Both the position numbers and the translations under genes were made by a program. From Phycisphaerae bacterium (lineage in GTDB: Bacteria > Planctomycetota > Phycisphaerae > Phycisphaerales > UBA1924), in NCBI GenBank assembly GCA_016794945.1, contig JAEUIX010000125.1, positions 1 to 6,469 of the forward strand: a stretch of 6,469 nucleotides of DNA. Direction: 5' to 3'. Of the stretch, positions 1-5,144 are shown piece by piece. The notes under the pieces were generated by a model. It was not told the DNA's origin. It made no database searches and worked only from the letters and a program-made list of their open reading frames with translations. Position 1 is the stretch's first letter. Every line of letters starts with the position of its first letter.

Positions 1-1
1 C

Positions 2-1000
2 AAGGCCGACCTGGAGCTGCTGGCCGAGGCGCTGCCCTGCGGGCGCGAGGACCAGCCGCTGTCGGGCCAGATCATCGGCTCGGACCCCGACGAGATGGCC
101 GCCGGCGCGCTCAAGATGATCGAGCAGGCCGCGCGACCCGACCGCGACTACCGCGACCTGGCCTACGGCCGGGGACGCCTGCCCGAGTACCGCGACACCC
201 GATGGGCCGTGCCGAACGACGGACCCGGACTGGCCGCCGGCACACCCCCGGCCTCGACGCCGAACCTCCCCCCGGCGTTCGCCACCATCGACGTCAACCT
301 CGCCTGCCCCGTCAAGAAGATCGACCGCAAGGCCCGCGGCGGGCACTGGCTCAGCGAGCCGACCGGCGCGATCGACATCCTCCGCGCCGTGCGCCAGGCC
401 GTCCCGCGGCACATCCCCTGCACGGTCAAGCTGCGCCGAGCCTACGACGACACCCCGGAGATGGCGGCGAACTTCGAGCGGATCTTCGACGCGGCGTACG
501 AGCTGGGCTACGCCTGGTCAACGGTGCACGCGCGGACGGTGGAACAGAAGTACATCGGGCCGTCGCGCTGGACGTTCCTGCGCGACCTGTGCCGGCGCAG
601 GCCCGACCGCGTGATCTTCGGCTCGGGCGACGTGTGGGAGGTGCGCGACATCTTCCGCATGATCGCGTACACCGGGGTGCAGGCCGTGTCGGTGGCGCGC
701 GGGTGCATCGGCAACCCCTGGATCTTCCGCCAGGCCCGCGAGCTGCTGGCCGGGCGCGAGCCGTCGGCGCCCACCATCGCCCAGCAGCGCGACGCGCTGC
801 GCCAGCACTTCGACCTCTCGGTCATGCTCCACGGCGACCGGCACGCCTCGCGCATGATGCGGAAGTTCGGCATCCGCTTCGCGCAGCACCACCCCAGGGC
901 CGATGAGGTGCGACGGCGGATGATCGCCGTCGGTTCCACGGCCGACTGGCTGGCCGTGCTCCAGGAGCACTATTCCGAGCCGGTCCCCGGCGGGGCGTGA
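2..1000 (+). CDS. dus: tRNA-dihydrouridine synthase, DusB-like, 5'-truncated by the window, with an insertion near the active site
   Basis: Flavoprotein that reduces uridine to dihydrouridine in tRNA, using FMN and NADPH (family knowledge). The frame is open from base 2, and the first visible residues continue the family's N-terminal half, so the true start lies left of the window; 332 residues are visible and perhaps 40 are missing. Numbering from the first visible codon, I see GSDPDEM (about 26-32) matching the usual QLFGSDPE block, IDVNLACPVKK with the candidate catalytic Cys102, the TVK lysine at 143, VHARTVEQ with His176, and the FMN-phosphate loop blocks GSGDV (207-211) and ARGCIGNPWIF (232-242). 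About 45-50 extra residues (roughly 42-91), rich in Pro, Gly, Arg and Tyr, separate GSDPDEM from the catalytic loop; the canonical spacing there is about 15 residues. The usual MGCP is LACP here. The family is clear; the exact Dus subtype (A/B/C) is not. It is convergent with the pgpH-like gene, 9 bp away. Confidence 0.9.
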   Translation, partial: KADLELLAEALPCGREDQPLSGQIIGSDPDEMAAGALKMIEQAARPDRDYRDLAYGRGRLPEYRDTRWAVPNDGPGLAAGTPPASTPNLPPAFATIDVNLACPVKKIDRKARGGHWLSEPTGAIDILRAVRQAVPRHIPCTVKLRRAYDDTPEMAANFERIFDAAYELGYAWSTVHARTVEQKYIGPSRWTFLRDLCRRRPDRVIFGSGDVWEVRDIFRMIAYTGVQAVSVARGCIGNPWIFRQARELLAGREPSAPTIAQQRDALRQHFDLSVMLHGDRHASRMMRKFGIRFAQHHPRADEVRRRMIAVGSTADWLAVLQEHYSEPVPGGA

Positions 1001-1002
1001 CG

Positions 1003-1039
1003 GGCGCGTTCACCCGCGCCGGGCCGCCGGCTCGGCGGC
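1003..1039. terminator. Two adjacent G/C hairpins at the dus/pgpH convergent junction, possible bidirectional terminator
   Basis: GGCGCG (1003-1008) pairs perfectly with CGCGCC (1015-1020) across a 6-nt loop. GCCGCCG (1023-1029) pairs perfectly with CGGCGGC (1033-1039) across a 3-nt loop. The first stem starts just after the dus stop and covers the pgpH stop codon; the second lies inside the last codons of pgpH. Neither has a T tract on either strand, so these are not textbook intrinsic terminators. In DNA this rich in G and C, such stems also arise by chance. The position, at the only gap between two convergent genes, is the main argument for a role in ending transcription. Confidence 0.3.
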
Positions 1040-3379
1040 GCCGGTGGGCAGGCCCGGCTGCGTCGGCGTGGGGCCCGCGATGCCGGGCGACGCCGGGCGG
1101 CCGCGGGTCACCACCGCTTCGGGGTACGCGATGCGCGGGTGGTAGATGCTCGCCAGGGCCTTGCTCACCGCCTCCACGATCCGCGTCAGGTCGCGCAGCG
1201 TGATCTCGCTCTCGTCCAGCTGGCCGTCGGTCAGCCGCTTGCTGGCGATCGCACGGACCAGGCTCTCGATCCGCAGCGGCGTCGGCTCGGTCAGCGTGCG
1301 AGTGGCGCTCTCGGCCGCGTCGCAGATCATCAGGATCGCCGCCTCCCGCGTGCGGGGCTTGGGCCCGGGGTAGCGGTACTCGATCTCCATGGGACCGGCC
1401 CCGGGCATGGCGCCGCCCGCCTCGGCCTGGCGGCGGGCCCGGTGGTAGAAGTACTCCACCAGCGTCGTGCCGTGATGGCTCTCGATGAAGTGGTGCAGCA
1501 CCCGGGGCAGGTTCGCCTCGCGGGCCAGCTCCACCCCGTCCTTCACGTGCGCCACGATCACCAGCAGGCTCATCGCCGGCGAGAGCTTCTCGTGCGGGTT
1601 CAGCCCCCCCGCCTGGTTCTCGACGAAGAACTCGGGCTTGCTCATCTTGCCCACGTCGTGGTACAGCGCCCCCACGTACGCCAGCAGGCCGTCGGCCCCG
1701 ATCGCCTCGGCCGCCGCTTCGGCCAGGCTCGCGACGTTCAGCGAGTGGTTGTACGTGCCGGGTGCGCGCTGCTGCAGCGCCCGCAGCAGCGGGTGCTTGG
1801 GGTCGCGCAGCTCGATCAGCGTCATGCCCGTCGTCACACCCAGCAGCCGCTCGGCCGTCGGGAGGATCCCCAGCACCAGGAACCCCACCAGCAGCGCGCC
1901 CACGCCCACGCCCGCCGCCTCCCACACCGCCCGCACCGCCGAGTCGGCCGTCAGCGGGTGTCGCAGCGGCGAGAGGATCAGCGAGCCCACCATCAGCGCC
2001 GCCGCCGTCACCGTCGCCGCCCGGATCAGGCTGCTCCGCAGGCGCGTCTCGCGCAGGCGCCAGGCCACCGTCGCCACCCCGCACATCGCCAGCGCCACGC
2101 CCGCCCCCGGCTGGCGCAGCGCCACGCACGTCACCAGCGCCAGCAGCGACCCCAGCGCCAGCGCCGTCCGCCGGTCGAAGATCACCGCCATCACCACCGA
2201 CGCGAACACCGCCGGCGTCGTGATCGCCACCCCCATCAGCTGCGGCGCCGCCCCGGCCATGGCGCACGACACGCCCAGGCACCCCGCCAGCAGCGCCGCC
2301 GTCGCCGCCAGGCGCGTCGGGCTCGCCGTGATCCGCGGGCTGTACGTCCCCACGTACCCCAGCAGCGCCAGGCTCGTCAGCGCCGCCAGGCCGATCATCG
2401 ACCCGTCCGCCACCAGCCCCGCCCACGCCGACTGCCGCCGGTACTCCCGCATCTCCGCCTCGAGGATGTCCAGCCTCGACGCCGTCACCCGCTCGCCCGC
2501 CGCCACGATCACCTGCCCCGGCTGGAACTTCACCCGCCGCACCGGCGTCGACGCCGCGGCCTCCTGCTGCCGCTGCAGGCTCAGCGCTTCGTCGAACCGG
2601 AACGTCGCCCGCGGCTCGGCGTTCAGGCGCGCCGCCACCACCTCCAGCACCAGGCCCTCGAACCCCGCCCCGGCTGCCAGCGACCGCATCAGCCGCGCCA
2701 GGCCCCGGTCCGCCAGGCTGATCATCTCCGACGGGCGCACCATCGCCTGGCCCGCGTCGCCGAAGCGCAGCTCCAGCGCCGAGGCCCCGCCCGCCAGCGT
2801 CTCGCGCTGGAATGTCTCGGCGTCCACCAGCGGCGCCAGCCGCAGCGCTTCGTCCAGCGACTTCACCCGCGCCGCCCATGCGGACTGCCCCTGCGGCGTG
2901 CCCGTCTGCCGCCGCAGCGCGTCCAGGCTCTCCTGCGTCAGGCCGAACTGCCGTCGGATCCCCGGGTCCACCGCGTCGAGGTTCTCCGCGCTGGCGAGGG
3001 TCCGCGGCAGGTTCTCCAGCGACGTGCGGATCGCCTCCAGGGCCGCCGTGTCGGCCAGGTACACCCGCGGGGCGCGCTGGCGGGCCGCCTGGCGGTCCGC
3101 CTCCGTCGCCTCGCGGTCGTCCAGCGTGAACGCGGCCCGTACCACGAACGTCTGGTCCGCCGGCTGCTCGATCGCCACCAGCGTCTGACGCGACGTCCAG
3201 ATCAGCACGCACGACACCACCGCCGCCAGCATCAGCGCGATCAGCGCGTTGGTCCCCAGCGAGGGTTGCCGCACCAGCCAATCCCACCGCCCGGCGCCCG
3301 TGCCCACGCCCGGACCCAGCGCCGAGGCGGGCGAGCCGCCCTCGTGGCCGACGCCGAACTGTCGCATCTGGGAGGTCAT
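1010..3379 (-). CDS. pgpH: 7TM-HD membrane protein, PgpH/YqfF family, putative cyclic di-AMP phosphodiesterase
   Basis: The 789-residue product has the full PgpH architecture. A cytoplasmic N-terminus is followed by a first membrane helix (about 43-62), a large extracytoplasmic 7TMR-HDED domain (about 64-318, ending in a QPGQVIVAAGERVT block at 286-299), seven membrane helices (about 322-508), and a cytosolic HD domain. Metal-site residues are visible: His545 (YNHS), His574-Asp575 (YHDVGK), His611 (VAH), His635/636 (SHHGT) and Asp687 (CDAAE). The family signature RYPGPKPRTREAA (669-681) and DGQLDE (718-723) are also present. Characterised relatives hydrolyse c-di-AMP to pApA; this substrate is inferred from family, not shown. 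A Pro/Ala-rich tail of about 35 residues follows the HD domain. The start is an ATG three bases after the phoH stop; GGAGG lies at 3394-3398 inside the end of phoH, 14 bases from the ATG, a rather long spacing. Met5 is an alternative start. It is probably co-transcribed and translationally coupled with phoH. Confidence 0.93.
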   Translation of the reverse strand: MTSQMRQFGVGHEGGSPASALGPGVGTGAGRWDWLVRQPSLGTNALIALMLAAVVSCVLIWTSRQTLVAIEQPADQTFVVRAAFTLDDREATEADRQAARQRAPRVYLADTAALEAIRTSLENLPRTLASAENLDAVDPGIRRQFGLTQESLDALRRQTGTPQGQSAWAARVKSLDEALRLAPLVDAETFQRETLAGGASALELRFGDAGQAMVRPSEMISLADRGLARLMRSLAAGAGFEGLVLEVVAARLNAEPRATFRFDEALSLQRQQEAAASTPVRRVKFQPGQVIVAAGERVTASRLDILEAEMREYRRQSAWAGLVADGSMIGLAALTSLALLGYVGTYSPRITASPTRLAATAALLAGCLGVSCAMAGAAPQLMGVAITTPAVFASVVMAVIFDRRTALALGSLLALVTCVALRQPGAGVALAMCGVATVAWRLRETRLRSSLIRAATVTAAALMVGSLILSPLRHPLTADSAVRAVWEAAGVGVGALLVGFLVLGILPTAERLLGVTTGMTLIELRDPKHPLLRALQQRAPGTYNHSLNVASLAEAAAEAIGADGLLAYVGALYHDVGKMSKPEFFVENQAGGLNPHEKLSPAMSLLVIVAHVKDGVELAREANLPRVLHHFIESHHGTTLVEYFYHRARRQAEAGGAMPGAGPMEIEYRYPGPKPRTREAAILMICDAAESATRTLTEPTPLRIESLVRAIASKRLTDGQLDESEITLRDLTRIVEAVSKALASIYHPRIAYPEAVVTRGRPASPGIAGPTPTQPGLPTGAAEPAARRG

Positions 3380-3382
3380 CGC

Positions 3383-4489
3383 CTACGCCCGGTCCTCCAC
3401 GGACCCTTCGGGCGCTTCCCTGTGCATCGACGCTCCCCCCGCCGCGCTTGGCCCAGAGCCGCCGTTCTCGGACCTGCCCCCGGTCCGATCGTGCCTCCCG
3501 TACGCCTCCACCACCCGGGCCACCAGCGGGTGCCGCACGATGTCCCGATCATCGAAGGTCACGAAGCCCACGCCCCGGGTGCGCCGCAGCACCCGCGCCG
3601 CGTCCACGAGCCCGCTCTCGCGCGGGTCGGGCAGGTCGATCTGGGTCGTGTCGCCGGTCACGATCATCTTCGACCCGTGCCCCATGCGGGTCAGGAACAT
3701 CTTCATCTGCCCGCGGGTCGTGTTCTGGGCTTCGTCGAGGATGATCGCCGCCCGGTTCAGCGTGCGCCCGCGCATGTACGCCAGCGGAACGACTTCCACC
3801 ACGTCGCTCAGCATGAACCGCTTGATGGTCCCGAAATCCATCATGTCGTGCAGCGCGTCCAGCAGCGGCCGCAGGTACGGGTTCACCTTGGCCTGCAGGT
3901 CCCCCGGCAGGAAGCCCAGCCGCTCGCCCGCCTCCACCGCCGGGCGCGCCAGGATCACCTTCTTCACCCGGCCGTGCTTGAGCAGGTGCACCGCCGCCGC
4001 GACCGCCAGGTAGGTCTTGCCCGTGCCCGCGGGACCGATGCCGAACACCAGGTCGAAATCCCGGATCGTGTCGAGGTACACCTGCTGGTTGGGCGTGCGG
4101 GCACGCACGGGCTGCCCCGAGGCGTACACGTCCAGGTGGTCGGTCCACGCCGGGCCGTCGGCCGCGTGCGAACCCGCCCCGTTGAGCGCTTCCACCGCTT
4201 CCCCGTCGGCCTCGCCGGCCTTGGAGATCGCCTCGTTGATCCAGTCCAGCACGCGCTGCCGCCCGGGGGGCGACTCATCGCCCGACTCCGCCGCCGCCGT
4301 CAGCCGGTGCAGCACCAGCCGGGCCGCACCGACCGCCTGCCGGTCGCCGGAAATGCGGACCACCGAGTCCCGGGCCGCGATCTGGACCCCCAGCGCCTCG
4401 CGGAGCATCTTCAAGTTACGATCCGCTGAGCCGAGCACGGCGGTCCGCTCGGCCCCCTGGGGAACTTTGATGACCACGTCCACGCGCAC
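3383..4489 (-). CDS. phoH: PhoH-family ATPase (YbeZ-like)
   Basis: Cytosolic P-loop NTPase of 368 residues, close to the family's usual length. A small KH-like N-terminal region (about 1-65) is followed by a poorly conserved Gly/Ala/Glu linker (66-115) and the PhoH ATPase core (about 125-332). Walker A is GPAGTGKT (152-159), Walker B is AIILDEAQN (248-256), and the sensor-like VTGDTTQIDLP motif is at 277-287. The conserved RHPLVARVVEAY block (319-330) precedes a low-complexity tail (331-368). Relatives act in RNA/ribosome metabolism, often with the endonuclease YbeY; the precise reaction is unsettled. It is the first gene of a two-gene operon with pgpH. The annotated start is GTG at 4489. GGGAGG at 4493-4498 is only 3 bases from it but 9 bases from a second in-frame GTG (codon 3, at 4483-4481), so the real start may be two codons downstream. 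The gene is transcribed divergently from the lipoprotein gene. Confidence 0.95.
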   Translation of the reverse strand: MRVDVVIKVPQGAERTAVLGSADRNLKMLREALGVQIAARDSVVRISGDRQAVGAARLVLHRLTAAAESGDESPPGRQRVLDWINEAISKAGEADGEAVEALNGAGSHAADGPAWTDHLDVYASGQPVRARTPNQQVYLDTIRDFDLVFGIGPAGTGKTYLAVAAAVHLLKHGRVKKVILARPAVEAGERLGFLPGDLQAKVNPYLRPLLDALHDMMDFGTIKRFMLSDVVEVVPLAYMRGRTLNRAAIILDEAQNTTRGQMKMFLTRMGHGSKMIVTGDTTQIDLPDPRESGLVDAARVLRRTRGVGFVTFDDRDIVRHPLVARVVEAYGRHDRTGGRSENGGSGPSAAGGASMHREAPEGSVEDRA

Positions 4490-4492
4490 TGG

Positions 4493-4498
4493 CCTCCC
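4493..4498 (-). promoter_or_regulatory. Shine-Dalgarno GGGAGG of phoH, bearing on start choice
   Basis: On the - strand the sequence reads GGGAGG, CCA, GTG, CGC, GTG. The spacer to the first GTG (4489) is 3 bases, too short for efficient initiation. To the third-codon GTG (4483) it is 9 bases, near the usual optimum. The motif itself is clear; which GTG is used is an inference. Confidence 0.6.
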
Positions 4499-4532
4499 GA
4501 ACGCCGCCCCGGGTGCTCCCGTACCGACCGCC

Positions 4533-4548
4533 GTTTCGCCGGCGAAAC
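4533..4548. promoter_or_regulatory. Perfect 16-bp palindrome upstream of phoH, candidate operator
   Basis: GTTTCGCCGGCGAAAC is identical on both strands and lies 43 bases upstream of the phoH GTG. Perfect dyads with no spacer are typical binding sites for dimeric repressors or activators. If transcribed, it could instead fold as a 6-bp RNA stem with a CCGG loop in the phoH leader. Its half-site GTTTCG recurs in the tandem repeats at 4633-4652, which strengthens the case for a protein-binding site. No regulator can be named. Confidence 0.5.
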
Positions 4549-4632
4549 ACGCTCATGCGCAGGGGGTGCGACCGGGGCATGCTAGGGGTCCGAGCACCCG
4601 GGGACCGCTCTGCACGGGCCACGTCTGTTCGT

Positions 4633-4652
4633 GTTTCGATCGGTTTCGGCCG
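4633..4652 (+). repeat. Tandem 10-bp direct repeat GTTTCGATCG/GTTTCGGCCG
   Basis: Two adjacent decamers share 8 of 10 bases and match the half-site of the palindrome at 4533-4548. One period is about one helical turn, so proteins bound to both copies would lie on the same DNA face. The pair ends a few bases before the inferred lipoprotein start at 4656, and its first copy starts exactly 100 bp from the palindrome. The combined consensus of the three + strand sites is GTTTCGNYSG. This looks like a regulatory array, though function is not shown. Confidence 0.5.
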
Positions 4653-4655
4653 TCG

Positions 4656-5144
4656 CTGCGGAAGAACTGGCCGGCCAGTATCATCGTAAGTGCTTTATCC
4701 ATAGCACTTTACGCTGCGATTCCGGGCTGCGGTTCCGACGGCGATCTGTTGCCGGTGCTCGATTCCGTCCGCGTCGGGCCCCAGGCCAGCACCGTTTCGG
4801 TCCGGGCCGATTGGGACGACATCGACGCCGCGCTGGACGTCGGGCTGCTGGCGGGCGAGTGCGCCGTCGTCAGCGATGATCGTCCCCGTCGGGGTGTTGT
4901 CGCCCACGCGGTGACGTTCACCCTCCGCACCATCCAGGGTGAGCCGGGCACCGTGACATTCCGGCGCCAGGCAGAGGGCCCGGCCGATCCCCGAGGGCCC
5001 GAGCCCATCACCGGTGAGGCCGTGCTCGGCCGGTACCGAGACGCCGATCGCGAACGGCGCCTCCTGGCGGCGGTCGCGCGCCGGCTCGAAGCGCTCGCGG
5101 GGGTGGATTGGGCCCCCATCCCCGGCTCGCCCTACGCCAAGTGA
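4656..5144 (+). CDS. Small predicted lipoprotein of unknown function, non-canonical start
   Basis: I do not recognise the family. The frame ends at a TGA at 5142-5144. It encodes a convincing lipoprotein signal: a basic start (RKNW), a hydrophobic core of about 18 residues (ASIIVSALSIALYAAI) and a lipobox IPGC with Cys25 followed by GSDGD. The mature part is about 138 residues, soluble-looking, with mixed alpha/beta character (a RADWDDIDAALDVGLLAGE segment, later AVARRLEALAGVDWAPI) and no further membrane helix. It would be anchored in the envelope facing away from the cytoplasm. The start is uncertain: no ATG, GTG or TTG occurs where the signal peptide should begin. CTG at 4656 gives an ideal 24-residue signal peptide. 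The nearest upstream canonical codon is GTG at 4566, which adds 30 residues of poorly coding character; TTG 4749 or GTG 4755 would remove the signal altogether. It is divergent from phoH and overlaps the histidine kinase gene tail to tail. Confidence 0.7.
   Translation: MRKNWPASIIVSALSIALYAAIPGCGSDGDLLPVLDSVRVGPQASTVSVRADWDDIDAALDVGLLAGECAVVSDDRPRRGVVAHAVTFTLRTIQGEPGTVTFRRQAEGPADPRGPEPITGEAVLGRYRDADRERRLLAAVARRLEALAGVDWAPIPGSPYAK
4686..4712. repeat. AT-rich imperfect inverted repeat within the lipoprotein signal-peptide region
   Basis: GTAAGTGCT (4686-4694) is complementary to AGCACTTTAC (4703-4712) apart from one bulged A, around an 8-base spacer TTATCCAT. The segment about 4679-4712 is strikingly A/T-rich compared with everything around it. 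It encodes the hydrophobic core of the signal peptide with codons rare elsewhere in the window (GTA, TTA, ATA, CTT). It may be an operator or an mRNA hairpin near the translation start. It may also be only a by-product of hydrophobic, weakly structured early codons. Confidence 0.4.

Larger units (their letters stand above)
4490..4655. promoter_or_regulatory. Divergent control region between phoH and the lipoprotein gene
   Basis: This is the only intergenic stretch of note in the window, and transcription of both flanking units must start in or near it. It contains the phoH Shine-Dalgarno, a perfect 16-bp palindrome and a tandem pair of 10-bp sites (listed separately). A frame open across it on the + strand has poor third-position G/C compared with the neighbouring genes, which argues that it is not coding. 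I could not identify a convincing pair of -35 and -10 hexamers on either strand. TAGCAT read on the - strand (4583-4578) and TATCAT on the + strand (4679-4684) resemble -10 boxes but lack acceptable -35 partners. Confidence 0.55.

Noticed and set aside
1900..2700. Dense GCC/CGC-type short repeats
   Set aside because: They follow the codon periodicity of Ala/Gly/Arg-rich membrane-domain codons of pgpH and do not form a defined repeat unit or array.
822..3287. An 821-codon open frame on the - strand overlapping pgpH
   Set aside because: It is a shifted-frame shadow of pgpH with Gly/Ala/Arg-rich low-complexity translation; the PgpH motifs are all in the other frame.
1139..4429. A 1096-codon open frame on the + strand covering both pgpH and phoH
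   Set aside because: It is antisense to two genes with clear domains. Its translation is dominated by Arg, His, Gln and Pro with no recognisable domain, as expected when high G/C at third positions removes stops from the opposite strand.
4563..4598. GGGTGC and GCACCC inverted pair in the divergent region
   Set aside because: Only 6 bp with a spacer of more than 20 bases in G/C-rich DNA; likely chance.
4631..4879. GTG-started open frame on the + strand just upstream of the lipoprotein
   Set aside because: It has no signal peptide and becomes Arg-rich, whereas the overlapping frame carries a clear lipoprotein signal and a conserved-looking C-terminus.
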